Of a stretch of DNA of 64,000 nucleotides, positions 24,135 to 37,602 are shown piece by piece. Source of the stretch: Ectobius pallidus (lineage: Eukaryota > Arthropoda > Insecta > Blattodea > Ectobiidae). The position numbers and the translations under genes are program-made. The notes beneath the pieces are model-generated. The model made no database searches and had not been told where the DNA came from. It saw only the letters and a program-made list of their open reading frames with translations. Location: the NCBI GenBank assembly GCA_964059195.1, contig CAXKWD010000014.1:1674001-1738000 (forward strand), in the 5' to 3' direction. The stretch's first letter is position 1. The number at the start of each line of letters is the position of its first letter.

Positions 24135-26378
24135 ATTTTTAAAGACAATTTGGCTACCTAAGAATGTAATTTTTCTATCACGAATGTTTTGCCTAGCCAT
24201 GCCAGTCTAAACCGGAAACTGTTGCCTAGCAATGAAGTTTTATAACACCTGACTGTTGCTTAGCAATGACATTTAGAACAAGAAACTGTAGCTTAGCAAT
24301 GCCATCTCCAAATACGAAACTGTTGCCTAGCAATGTCTTCTATAAGGAATAGCCTTTAATCCCTCAATGATCAATACATACAATGAAAATATCGGTGATA
24401 TGCTAATGGCATAACAGGGGTTGTAAGTTTTTCCTTAATAGAAAAGAATACTGTTGCCTAGCAATGAGTTTTAAAACACGAAAGTGTTGCCTAGCAATGC
24501 CATTTTAAACCGGAAACTGTTGCCTAGCAATGCCATCAAAAAGAACTGTTGTTTAGCAAAGTCATTTTTAAACACAATATTGCTACCTATTATAAACTTT
24601 TAAAAATATACTGTTGCGTAGCAATGTCAATATCAGACACAAATCTTTTACCTTTCAATGCATTTTTCATGTCGAAACTTTTTCCTAGCAATGTAATTTT
24701 TAAAGACAATTTGGCTGCCTAACAATGTAATTTTTCTATCAGGAAAGGTTTGCCTAGCAATCCCAGTCTAAACCGGAAACTGTTGCCTAGCAATTAAGTT
24801 TTAAAACAGCTGACTCTTGCTTAGCAATGACATTTTGAACATGAAACTGTAGCTTAGCAATGCCATCTCCAAATACGAAACTGTTGCCAGCAATGTCTTC
24901 TATAAGGAAAAGTTTTTGATCCTTCAATGATCAATACATACAATGAAAATATCGGTGATATGCTAATGTCAAAACATGGGTTGTAAATTTTACTTTAATA
25001 GAAAGAATACTGTTGCCTAGCATTGAGTTTTAAAACACGAAAGTGTTGCCTAGCAATGCCATTTTAAACCGGAAACTGTTGCCTAGCAATGCCATCAAAA
25101 AGAACTGTTGCTTTGCAATGTAATTTTAAACACAATATTGCTACCTATTATAAACTTTTAAATAATATACTTTTGCGTAGCAATGTCAATTTCAGACACG
25201 AAATTTTTACCTTTCAATGCATTTATGAAAGTCGAAACTTTTTCCTAGCAATGTAATTTTTAAATACAATTTGACTGCCTAACAATGTAATTTTTCTATC
25301 ACGAAAGTTTTCCCTAGCCATGCCAGTCTAAAAAGAAACTGTAGCCTAGCAATGAAGTTTTAAAACACCTGACTGTTGCTTAGCAATGACATTTTGAACA
25401 AGAAACTGTAGCTTAGCAATGCCATCTCCAAATACGAAACTGTTGCCTAGCAATGTCATCTATAAGGAATAGTTTTTAATCCCTCAATGATCAATACATA
25501 CAATGAAAATATCGGTGATATGCTAATGGCAAAACATTGGTTGTAAATTTTGCTTTAATAGAAAGAATACTGTTGCCTAGCAATGAGTTTTAAAACACGA
25601 AGGTGTTGCCTAGCAATGCCATTTTAAACCGCAAACTGTTGCCTAGCAATGTCATCAAAAAGAACTGTTGCTTAGTAATGTCATTTTTAAACACAATATT
25701 GCTACATATTATAAACTTTTAAAAATATACTGTTGTGTAGCAATGTTAATTTCAGACACCAAACTTTTACCTTTCAATGCATTTTTAAAAGTCTAAACGT
25801 TTTCCTAGCAATGTAATTTTTAAAGACAATTTGGCATCTTAACAATGTAATTTTTCTATGACGAAAGTTTTGCCTAGCCATGCCAGTCTAAACCGGAAAC
25901 TGTTGCCTAGCAATTAAGTTTTAAAACAACTGACTCTTGCTTAGCAATGACATTTTGAACAACAAACTGTAGCTTAGCAATGCCATCTCCAAATACGAAA
26001 CTGTTGCCTAGCAATGTCATCTATAAGGAATAGTTTTTAATCCCTCAATGATCAATACATACAATGAAAATATCGGTGATATGCTAATGGCAAAACATTG
26101 GTTGTAAATTTTGCTTTAATAGAAAGAATACTGTTGCCTAGCAATGAGTTTTCAAACACGAAAGTGTTGCCTAGCAATGCCATTTTAAACCAGAAACTGT
26201 TGCCTAGCAATGTCATCAAAAAGAACTGTTGCTTAGCAATGTCATTTTTGAACACAATATTGCTACCTATTAAAAGCTTTTAAAAAAAGATACTGTTGCG
26301 TAGCAATGTCAATTTCTGATTCGAAACCTTTACCTTTCAATGCATTTTCCCAAGTAGAAACTTCTTCCTAGCAACGTA
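24135..26378 (+). repeat. Higher-order cycle 11: A-B-E-H
   Basis: Landmarks are at 24,385, 24,945, 25,505 and 26,066. The first half of A is mosaic: it carries the D-like atttagaacaag near 24,270 before switching to A variants. Only satellite sequence is present. Confidence 0.83.
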
Positions 26379-27727
26379 ATTTTTAAAGACAATTTGGCTA
26401 CCTAAGAATGTAATTTTTCTATCACGAATGTTTTGCCTAGCCATGCCAGTCTAAACCGGAAACGGTTGCCTAGCAATGAAGTTTTATAACACCTGACTGT
26501 TGCTTAGCAATGACATTTTGAATAAGAAACTGTAGCTTAGCAATGGCATCTCCAAATACGAAACTGTTGCCTAGCAATGTCTTCTATAAGGAATAGCCTT
26601 TAATCCCTCAATGATCAATACATACAATGAAAATATCGGTGATATGCTAATGGCATAACAGGGGTTGTAAGTTTTTCCTTAATAGAAAAGAATACTGTTG
26701 CCTAGCAATGAGTTTTAAAACACGAAAGTGTTGCCTAGCAATGCCATTTTAAACCGGAAACTGTTGCCTAGCAATGCCATCAAAAAGAACTGTTGTTTAG
26801 CAAAGTCATTTTTAAACACAATATTGCTACCTATTATAAACTTTTAAAAATATACTGTTGCGTAGCAATGTCAATATCAGACACAAATCTTTTACCTTTC
26901 AATGCAATTTTCATGTCGAAACTTTTTCCTAGCAATGTAATTTTTAAAGACAATTTGGCTGCCTAACAATGTAATTTTTCTATCAGGAAAGGTTTGCCTA
27001 GCAATCCCAGTCTAAACCGGAAACTGTTGCCTAGCAATTAAGTTTTAAAACAGCTGACTCTTGCTTAGCAATGACATTTTGAACATGAAACTGTAGCTTA
27101 GCAATGCCATCTCCAAATACGAAACTGTTGCCAGCAATGTCTTCTATAAGGAAAAGTTTTTGATCCTTCAATGATCAATACATACAATGAAAATATCGGT
27201 GATATGCTAATGTCAAAACATGGGTTGTAAATTTTACTTTAATAGAAAGAATACTGTTGCCTAGCATTGAGTTTTAAAACACGAAAGTGTTGCCTAGCAA
27301 TGCCATTTTAAACCGGAAACTGTTGCCTAGCAATGCCATCAAAAAGAACTGTTGCTTAGCAATGTAATTTTAAACACAATATTGCTACCTATTATAAACT
27401 TTTAAATAATATACTGTTGCGTAGCAATGTCAATTTCTGACACGAAACCTTTACCTTTCAATGCATTTTCCCAAGTAGAAACTTCTTCCTAGCAATGTAA
27501 TTTTTAAAGACAATTTGGCTGCCTATCAACGTAATTTTTCTATCACGAATGTTTTTCCTAGCCATGCCAGTCTAAACCGGAAACTGTAGCCTAGCAATGA
27601 AGTTTTAAAACACCTGACTGTTGCTTAGCAATGACATTTTGAACAACAAACTGTAGCTTAGCAATGCCATCTCCAAATACGAAACTGTTGCCTAGCAATG
27701 TCATCTATAAGGAATAGTTTTTAATCC
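24283..27727 (+). repeat. Block duplication III, copy 1 (8-monomer offset)
   Basis: This segment aligns with 28,771-32,215 at an offset of 4,488 bp over A-B-E-H-A-B. The variant cgaaggtgttgcc (near 25,598 and 30,086) is shared only by these two. The match ends where E (aatccctc) and G (aatccttc) variants part. Confidence 0.82.
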
Positions 27728-28622
27728 CTCAATGATCAATACATACAATGAAAATATCGGTGATATGCTAATGGCAAAACATTGGTTGTAAATTTTGCTT
27801 TAATAGAAAGAATACTGTTGCCTAGCAATGAGTTTTAAAACACGAAAGTGTTGCCTAGCAATGCCATTTTAAACCGCAAAATGTTGCCTAGCAATGTCAT
27901 CAAAAAGAACTGTTGCTCAGTAATGTCATTTTTAAACACAATATTGCTACATATTATAAACTTTTAAAAATATACTGTTGTGTAGCAATGTTAATTTCAG
28001 ACACCAAACTTTTACTTTTCAATGCATTTTTAAAAGTCGAAACGTTTTCCTAGCAATCTAATTTTTAAAGACAATTTGGCTGCTTAACAATGTAATTTTT
28101 CTATGACGAAAGTTTTGCCTAGCCATGCCAGTCTAAACCGGAAACTGTTGCCTAGCAATTAAGTTTTAAAACACCTGACTCTTGCTTAGCAATGACATTT
28201 TGAACAAGAAACTGTAGCTTGGCAATGCCATCTCCAAATACGAAACTGTTGCCAAGCAATGTCATCTATAACGAATAGTTTTTAATCCTTCAATGATCAA
28301 TAGATACAATGAAAATATCGGTGATATGCTAATGTCAAAACATGGGTTGTAAATTTTACTTTAATAGAAAGAATACTGTTGCCTAGCAATGAGTTTTAAA
28401 ACACGAAAGTGTTGCCTAGCAATGCCATTTTAAACCAGAAACTGTTGCCTAGCAATGTCATCAAAAAGAACTGTTGCTTAGCAATGTCATTTTTGAACAC
28501 AATATTGCTACCTATTAAAAGCTTTTAAAAAAAGATACTGTTGCGTAGCAATGTCAATTTCTGACACGGAAACTTTACCTTTCAATGCATTTTCCAAAGT
28601 CGAAACTTCTTCCTAGCAATGT
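26379..28622 (+). repeat. Higher-order cycle 12: A-B-E-F'
   Basis: Landmarks are at 26,629, 27,189, 27,750 and 28,311. E carries gcaaaatg and gctcagtaatg near 27,880-27,922, shared with the E near 46,400-46,440. The last monomer has several variants not seen elsewhere. Confidence 0.82.
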
Positions 28623-30866
28623 AATTTTTAAAGACAATTTGGCTGCCTATCAACGTAGTTTTTCTATCACGAATGTTTTTCCTAGCCATGCCAGTCTAAA
28701 CCGGAAACTGTAGCCTAGCAATGAAGTTTTAAAACACTTACTGTTGCTTAGCAATGACATTTTGAACATGAAACTGTAGCTTAGCAATGCCATCTCCAAA
28801 TACGAAACTGTTGCCTAGCAATGTCTTCTATAAGGAATAGCCTTTAATCCCTCAATGATCAATACATACAATGAAAATATCGGTGATATGCTAATGGCAT
28901 AACAGGGGTTGTAAGTTTTTCCTTAATAGAAAAGAATACTGTTGCCTAGCAATGAGTTTTAAAACACGAAAGTGTTGCCTAGCAATGCCATTTTAAACCG
29001 GAAACTGTTGCCTAGCAATGCCATCAAAAAGAACTGTTGTTTAGCAAAGTCATTTTTAAACACAATATTGCTACCTATTATAAACTTTTAAAAATATACT
29101 GTTGCGTAGCAATGTCAATATCAGACACAAATCTTTTACCTTTCAATGCATTTTTCATGTCGAAACTTTTTCCTAGCAATGTAATTTTTAAAGACAATTT
29201 GGCTGCCTAACAATGTAATTTTTCTATCAGGAAAGGTTTGCCTAGCAATCCCAGTCTAAACCGGAAACTGTTGCCTAGCAATTAAGTTTTAAAACAGCTG
29301 ACTCTTGCTTAGCAATGACATTTAGAACATGAAACTGTAGCTTAGCAATGCCATCTCCAAATACGAAACTGTTGCCAGCAATGTCTTCTATAAGGAAAAG
29401 TTTTTGATCCTTCAATGATCAATACATACAATGAAAATATCGGTGATATGCTAATGTCAAAACATGGGTTGTAAATTTTACTTTAATAGAAAGAATACTG
29501 TTGCCTAGCATTGAGTTTTAAAACACGAAAGTGTTGCCTAGCAATGCCATTTTAAACCGGAAACTGTTGCCTAGCAATGCCATCAAAAAGAACTGTTGCT
29601 TTGCAATGTAATTTTAAACACAATATTGCTACCTATTATAAACTTTTAAATAATATACTGTTGCGTAGCAATGTCAATTTCAGACACGAAATTTTTACCT
29701 TTCAATGCATTTATGAAAGTCGAAACTTTTTCCTAGCAATGTAATTTTTAAATACAATTTGACTGCCTAACAATGTAATTTTTCTATCACGAAAGTTTTC
29801 CCTAGCCATGCCAGTCTAAAAAGAAACTGTAGCCTAGCAATGAAGTTTTAAAACACCTGACTGTTGCTTAGCAATGACATTTTGAACAAGAAACTGTAGC
29901 TTAGCAATGCCATCTCCAAATACGAAACTGTTGCCTAGCAATGTCATCTATAAGGAATAGTTTTTAATCCCTCAATGATCAATACATACAATGAAAATAT
30001 CGGTGATATGCTAATGGCAAAACATTGGTTGTAAATTTTGCTTTAATAGAAAGAATACTGTTGCCTAGCAATGAGTTTTAAAACACGAAGGTGTTGCCTA
30101 GCAATGCCATTTTAAACCGCAAACTGTTGCCTAGCAATGTCATCAAAAAGAACTGTTGCTTAGTAATGTCATTTTTAAACACAATATTGCTACATATTAT
30201 AAACTTTTAAAAATATACTGTTGTGTAGCAATGTTAATTTCAGACACCAAACTTTTACCTTTCAATGCATTTTTAAAAGTCTAAACGTTTTCCTAGCAAT
30301 GTAATTTTTAAAGACAATTTGGCTGCTTAACAATGTAATTTTTCTATGACGAAAGTTTTGCCTAGCCATGCCAGTCTAAACCGGAAACTGTTGCCTAGCA
30401 ATTAAGTTTTAAAACAACTGACTCTTGCTTAGCAATGACATTTTGAACAACAAACTGTAGCTTAGCAATGCCATCTCCAAATACGAAACTGTTGCCTAGC
30501 AATGTCATCTATAAGGAATAGTTTTTAATCCCTCAATGATCAATACATACAATGAAAATATCGGTGATATGCTAATGGCAAAACATTGGTTGTAAATTTT
30601 GCTTTAATAGAAAGAATACTGTTGCCTAGCAATGAGTTTTCAAACACGAAAGTGTTGCCTAGCAATGCCATTTTAAACCAGAAACTGTTGCCTAGCAATG
30701 TCATCAAAAAGAACTGTTGCTTAGCAATGTCATTTTTGAACACAATATTGCTACCTATTAAAAGCTTTTAAAAAAAGATACTGTTGCGTAGCAATGTCAA
30801 TTTCTGATTCGAAACCTTTACCTTTCAATGCATTTTCCCAAGTAGAAACTTCTTCCTAGCAACGTA
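28623..30866 (+). repeat. Higher-order cycle 13: A-B-E-H
   Basis: Landmarks are at 28,873, 29,433, 29,993 and 30,554. The first part of A (to about 28,770) is unlike other A copies, with caacgtagttttt and a 1-bp deletion giving aaaacacttactg. From 28,771 on it follows cycle 11 closely. Confidence 0.82.
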
Positions 30867-32215
30867 ATTTTTAAAGACAATTTGGCTACCTAAGAATGTA
30901 ATTTTTCTATCACGAATGTTTTGCCTAGCCATGCCAGTCTAAACCGGAAACGGTTGCCTAGCAATGAAGTTTTATAACACCTGACTGTTGCTTAGCAATG
31001 ACATTTTGAATAAGAAACTGTAGCTTAGCAATGGCATCTCCAAATACGAAACTGTTGCCTAGCAATGTCTTCTATAAGGAATAGCCTTTAATCCCTCAAT
31101 GATCAATACATACAATGAAAATATCGGTGATATGCTAATGGCATAACAGGGGTTGTAAGTTTTTCCTTAATAGAAAAGAATACTGTTGCCTAGCAATGAG
31201 TTTTAAAACACGAAAGTGTTGCCTAGCAATGCCATTTTAAACCGGAAACTGTTGCCTAGCAATGCCATCAAAAAGAACTGTTGTTTAGCAAAGTCATTTT
31301 TAAACACAATATTGCTACCTATTATAAACTTTTAAAAATATACTGTTGCGTAGCAATGTCAATATCAGACACAAATCTTTTACCTTTCAATGCATTTTTC
31401 ATGTCGAAACTTTTTCCTAGCAATGTAATTTTTAAAGACAATTTGGCTGCCTAACAATGTAATTTTTCTATCAGGAAAGGTTTGCCTAGCAATCCCAGTC
31501 TAAACCGGAAACTGTTGCCTAGCAATTAAGTTTTAAAACAACTGACTCTTGCTTAGCAATGACATTTTGAACATGAAACTGTAGCTTAGCAATGCCATCT
31601 CCAAATACGAAACTGTTGCCAGCAATGTCTTCTATAAGGAAAAGTTTTTGATCCTTCAATGATCAATACATACAATGAAAATATCGGTGATATGCTAATG
31701 TCAAAACATGGGTTGTAAATTTTACTTTAATAGAAAGAATACTGTTGCCTAGCATTGAGTTTTAAAACACGAAAGTGTTGCCTAGCAATGCCATTTTAAA
31801 CCGGAAACTGTTGCCTAGCAATGCCATCAAAAAGAACTGTTGCTTAGCAATGTAATTTTAAACACAATATTGCTACCTATTATAAACTTTTAAATAATAT
31901 ACTGTTGCGTAGCAATGTCAATTTCTGACACGAAACCTTTACCTTTCAATGCATTTTCCCAAGTAGAAACTTCTTCCTAGCAATGTAATTTTTAAAGACA
32001 ATTTGGCTGCCTATCAACGTAATTTTTCTATCACGAATGTTTTTCCTAGCCATGCCAGTCTAAACCGGAAACTGTAGCCTAGCAATGAAGTTTTAAAACA
32101 CCTGACTGTTGCTTAGCAATGACATTTTGAACAACAAACTGTAGCTTAGCAATGCCATCTCCAAATACGAAACTGTTGCCTAGCAATGTCATCTATAAGG
32201 AATAGTTTTTAATCC
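28771..32215 (+). repeat. Block duplication III, copy 2
   Basis: This is the partner of 24,283-27,727. A 1-bp indel and several substitutions just left of 28,771 mark the limit. Confidence 0.82.
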
Positions 32216-32550
32216 TTCAATGATCAATACATACAATGAAAATATCGGTGATATGCTAATGTCAAAACATGGGTTGTAAATTTTACTTTAATAGAAAGAA
32301 TACTGTTGCCTAGCAATTAGTTTTAAAACACGAAAGTGTTGCCTAGCAATGCCATTTTAATCCGGAAACTGTTGCCTAGCAATGTCCTCAAAAAGAACTG
32401 TTGCTTAGCAATGGCATTTTTAAACACAATATTGCTACCTATTAAAAGCTTTTAAAAAAAGATACTGTTGCGTAGCAATGTCAATTTCTGACACGAAACC
32501 TTTACCTTTCAATGCATTTTTCAAATTCGAAACTTCTTCCTAGCAATGTA
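30867..32550 (+). repeat. Higher-order cycle 14: A-B-G
   Basis: Landmarks are at 31,117, 31,677 and 32,238. B has aacaactgac where most B copies have aacagctgac. Only satellite sequence is present. Confidence 0.82.
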
Positions 32551-34796
32551 ATTTTTAAAGACAATTTGGCTACCTAAGAATGTAATTTTTCTATCACGAA
32601 TGTTTTGCCTAGCCATGCCAGTCTAAACCGGAAACTGTTGCCTAGCAATGAAGTTTTATAACACCTGACTGTTGCTTAGCAATGACATTTTGAATAAGAA
32701 ACTGTAGCTTAGCAATGGCATCTCCAAATACGAAACAGTTGCCTAGCAATGTCTTCTATAAGGAATAGACTTTAATCCCTCAATGATCAATACATACAAT
32801 GAAAATATCGGTGATATGCTAATGGCATAACAGGGGTTGTAAGTTTTTCCATAATAGAAAAGAATACTGTTGCCTAGCAATGAGTTTTAAAACACGAACG
32901 TTTTGCCTAGCAATGCCATTTTAAACCGGAAACTGTTGCCTAGCAATGCCATCAAAAAGAACTGTTGTTTAGCAAAGTCATTTTTAAACACAATATTGCT
33001 ACCTATTATAAACTTTTAAAAAATATACTGTTGCGTAGCAATGTCAATATCAGACACAAATCTTTTACCTTTCAATGCATTTTTCATGTCGAAACTTTTT
33101 CCTAGCAATGTAATTTTTAAATACAATTTGACTGCCTAACAATGTAATTTTTCTATCACGAAAGTTTTCCCTAGCCATGCCAGTCTAAACCGGAAACTGT
33201 TGCCTAGCAATTAAGTTTTAAAACAACTGACTCTTTCTTAGCAATGACATTTTGAACAACAAACTGTAGCTTAGCAATGCCATCTCCAAATACGAAACTG
33301 TTGCCTAGCAATGTCATCTATAACGAATAGTTTTTAATCCTTCAATTATCAATAGATACAATGAAAATATCGGTGATATGCTAATGTCAAAACATGGGTT
33401 GTAAATTTTACTTTAATAGAAAGAATACTGTTGCCTAGCAATGAGTTTTAAAACACGAAAGTGTTGCCAAGCAATGCCATTTTAAACCGGAAACTGTTGC
33501 CTAGCAATGCCATCAAAAAGAACTGTTGCTTAGCAATGTAATTTTAAACACAATATTGCTACCTATTATAAACTTTTAAATAATATACTGTTGCGTAGCA
33601 ATGTCAATTTCAGACACGAAACTTTACCTTTCAATGAATTTTTGAAAGTCGAAACTTTTTCCTAGCAATGTAATTTTTAAATACAATTTGACTGCCTAAC
33701 AATGTAATTTTTCTATCACGAAAGTTTTCCCTAGCCATGCCAGTCTAAAAGGAAACTGTTGCCTAGCAATGAAGTTTTAAAACACCTGACTGTTGCTTAG
33801 CAATGACATTTCGAATTAGAAACTGTAGCTTAGCAATGCCATCTCCAAATACGAAACTGTTGCCTAGCAATGTCATCTATAAGGAATAGCCTTTAATCCC
33901 ACAATGATCAATACATACAATGAAAATATCGGTGATATGATAATGGCATAACAGGGGTTGTAAATTTTTCTTTAATAGAAAAGAATACTGTTGCCTAGCA
34001 ATGAGTTTTAAAACACGAAAGTGTTGCCTAGCAATGCCATTTTAAACCGCAAACTGTTGCCTAGCAATGCCATCAAAAAGAAATGTTGATTAGCAAAGTC
34101 ATTTTTAAACACAATATTGCTACCTATTAAAAACTTTTAAAAAATATACTGTTGCGTAGCAATGTCAATATCAGACACAAATCTTTTACCTTTCAATGCA
34201 TTTTTCATGTCGAGACTTTTTCCTAGCAATGTAATTTTTAAAGACCATTTGGCTGCTTAACAATGTAATTTTTCTATGACGAAAGTTTTGCCTAGCCATG
34301 CCAGTCTAAACCGGAAACTGCTGCCTAGCAATTAAGTTTTAAAACAACTGACTCTTGCTTAGCAATGACATTTTGAACATGAAACTGTAGCTTAGCAATG
34401 CCATCTCCAAATACGAAACTGTTGCCTAGCAATGGCATCTATAAGGAATGGTTTTTAATCCTTCAATGATCAATACATACAATGAAAATATCGGTGATAT
34501 GCTAATGTCAAAACATGGGTTGTAAATTTTACTTTAATAGAAAGAATACTGTTGCCTAGCAATTAGTTTTAAAACACGAAAGTGTTGCCTAGCAATGCCA
34601 TTTTAAACCGGAAACTGTTGCCTAGCAATGTCCTCAAAAAGAACTGTTGCTTAGCAATGGCATTTTTAAACACAATATTGCTACCTATTAAAAGCTTTTA
34701 AAAAAAGATACTGTTGCGTAGCAATGTCAATTTCTGACACGAAACCTTTACCTTTCAATGCATTTTTCAAATTCGAAACTTCTTCCTAGCAATGTA
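32551..34796 (+). repeat. Higher-order cycle 15: A-F'-C-G, lacking B
   Basis: Landmarks are at 32,801, 33,363, 33,922 and 34,484. This is the second place where A is not followed by B. The left limit of the 12.1 kb duplicated block falls inside its A monomer, at 32,909. Confidence 0.82.
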
Positions 34797-35918
34797 ATTT
34801 TTAAAGACAATTTGGCTACCTAAGAATGTAATTTTTCTATCACGAATGTTTTGCCTAGCCATGCCAGTCTAAACCGGAAACTGTTGCCTAGCAATGAAGT
34901 TTTATAACACCTGACTGTTGCTTAGCAATGACATTTTGAATAAGAAACTGTAGCTTAGCAATGGCATCTCCAAATACGAAACTGTTGCCTAGCAATGTCT
35001 TCTATAAGGAATAGCCTTTAATCCCTCAATGATCAATACATACAATGAAAATATCGGTGATATGCTAATGGCATAACAGGGGTTGTAAGTTTTTCCTTAA
35101 TAGAAAAGAATACTGTTGCCTAGCAATGAGTTTTAAAACACGAAAGTGTTGCCTAGCAATGCCATTTTAAACCGGAAACTGTTGCCTAGCAATGCCATCA
35201 AAAAGAACTGTTGTTTATCAAAGTCATTTTTAAACACAATATTGCTACCTATTATAAACTTTTAAAAAATATACTGTTGCGTAGCAATGTCAATATCAGA
35301 CACAAATCTTTTACCTTTCAATGCATTTTTCATGTCGAAACTTTTTCCTAGCAATGTAATTTTTAATGACAATTTGGCTGCCTAACAATGTAATTTTTCT
35401 ATCAGGAAAGGTTTGCCTAGCAATCCCAGTCTAAACCGGAAACTGTTGCCTAGCAATTAAGTTTTAAAACAGCTGACTCTTGCTTAGCAATGACATTTTG
35501 AACATGAAACTGTAGCTTAGCAATGGCATCTCCAAATACGAAACTGTTGCCAGCAATGTCTTCTATAAGGAAAAGTTTTTGATCCTTCAATGATCAATAC
35601 ATACAATGAAAATATCGGTGATATGCTAATGTCAAAACATGGGTTGTAAATTTTACTTTAATAGAAAGAATACTGTTGCCTAGCATTGAGTTTTAAAACA
35701 CGAAAGTGTTGCCTAGCAATGCCATTTTAAACCGGAAACTGTTGCCTAGCAATGCCATCAAAAAGAACTGTTGCTTAGCAATGTAATTTTAAACACAATA
35801 TTGCTACCTATTATAAACTTTTAAATAATATACTGTTGCGTAGCAATGTCAATTTCTGACACGAAACCTTTACCTTTCAATGCATTTTTCAAATTCGAAA
35901 CTTCTTCCTAGCAATGTA
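34797..35918 (+). repeat. Higher-order cycle 16: A-B dimer only
   Basis: Landmarks are at 35,047 and 35,608. This minimal cycle has no C-H monomer and passes directly into another A-B; the arrangement recurs at 52,752-53,871. Confidence 0.83.
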
Positions 35919-37602
35919 ATTTTTAAAGACAATTTGGCTACCTAAGAATGTAATTTTTCTATCACGAATGTTTTGCCTAGCCATGCCAGTCTAAACCGGA
36001 AACTGTTGCCTAGCAATGAAGTTTTATAACACCTGACTGTTGCTTAGCAATGACATTTTGAATAAGAAACTGTAGCTTAGCAATGGCATCTCCAAATACG
36101 AAACTGTTGCCTAGCAATGTCTTCTATAAGGAATAGCCTTTAATCCCTCAATGATCAATACATACAATGAAAATATCGGTGATATGCTAATGGCATAACA
36201 GGGGTTGTAAGTTTTTCCTTAATAGAAAAGAATACTGTTGCCTAGCAATGAGTTTTAAAACACGAAAGTGTTGCCTAGCAATGCCATTTTAAACCGGAAA
36301 CTGTTGCCTAGCAATGCCATCAAAAAGAACTGTTGTTTATCAAAGTCATTTTTAAACACAATATTGCTACCTATTATAAACTTTTAAAAAATATACTGTT
36401 GCGTAGCAATGTCAATATCAGACACAAATCTTTTACCTTTCAATGCATTTTTCATGTCGAAACTTTTTCCTAGCAATGTAATTTTTAAAGACAATTTGGC
36501 TGCCTAACAATGTAATTTTTCTATCAGGAAAGGTTTGCCTAGCAATCCCAGTCAAAACCGGAAACTTTTGCCTAGCAATTAAGTTTTAAAACAGCTGACT
36601 CTTGCTTAGCAATGACATTTTGAACATGAAACTGTAGCTTAGCAATGCCATCTCCAAATACGAAACTTTTGCCTAGCAATGTCTTCTATAAGGAAAAGTT
36701 TTTGATCCTTCAATGATCAATACATACAATGAAAATATCGGTGATATGCTAATGTCAAAACATGGGTTGTAAATTTTACTTTAATAGAAAGAATACTGTT
36801 GCCTAGCAATGAGTTTTAAAACACGAAAGTGTTGCCTAGCAATGCCATTTTAAACCGGAAACTGTTGCCTAGCAATGCCATCAAAAAGAACTGTTGCTTA
36901 GCAATGTAATTTTAAACACAATATTGCTACCTATTATAAACTTTTAAATAATATACTGTTGCGTAGCAATGTCAATTTCAGACACGAAACTTTACCTTTC
37001 AATGCATTTTTGAAAGTCGAAACTTTTTCCTAGCAATGTAATTTTTAAATACAATTTGACTGCCTAACAATGTAATTTTTCTATCACGAAAGTTTTCCCT
37101 AGCCATGCCAGTCTAAAAGGAAATTGTAGCCTAGCAATGAAGTTTTAAAACACCTGACTGTTGCTTAGCAATGACATTTTGAACAAGAAACTGTTGCTTA
37201 GCAATGACATCTCCAAATACGAAACTGTTGCCTAGCAATGTCATCTATAAGGAATAGTTTTTTATCCTTCAATGATCAATAGATACAATGAAAATATCGG
37301 TGATATGGTAATGTCAAACCATGGGTTGTAAATTTTACTTTAATAGAAAGAATACTGTTGCCTAGCAATGAGTTTTAAAACACGAAAGTGTTGCCGAGCA
37401 ATGCCATTTTAAACCGGAAACTGTTGCCTAGCAATGTCCTCAAAAAGAACTGTTGCTTAGCAATGGCATTTTTAAACACAATATTGCTACCTATTAAAAG
37501 CTTTTAAAAAAAGATACTGTTGCGTAGCAATGTCAATTTCTGACACGAAACCTTTACCTTTCAATGCATTTTTCAAATTCGAAACTTCTTCCTAGCAATG
37601 TA
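35919..37602 (+). repeat. Higher-order cycle 17: A-B-D
   Basis: Landmarks are at 36,169, 36,731 and 37,290. B keeps the intact cctagcaatg where B usually has the 2-bp deletion, and carries cagtcaaaacc. D carries ttttttatcc and has a G-like second half. Confidence 0.83.

Larger units (their letters stand above)
19085..24337 (+). repeat. Block duplication I, copy 2
   Basis: This is the partner of 1-5,253. The right limit is at 24,338, where this copy changes from D-like to A-like variants inside one monomer; the other copy continues as D. Confidence 0.85.
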
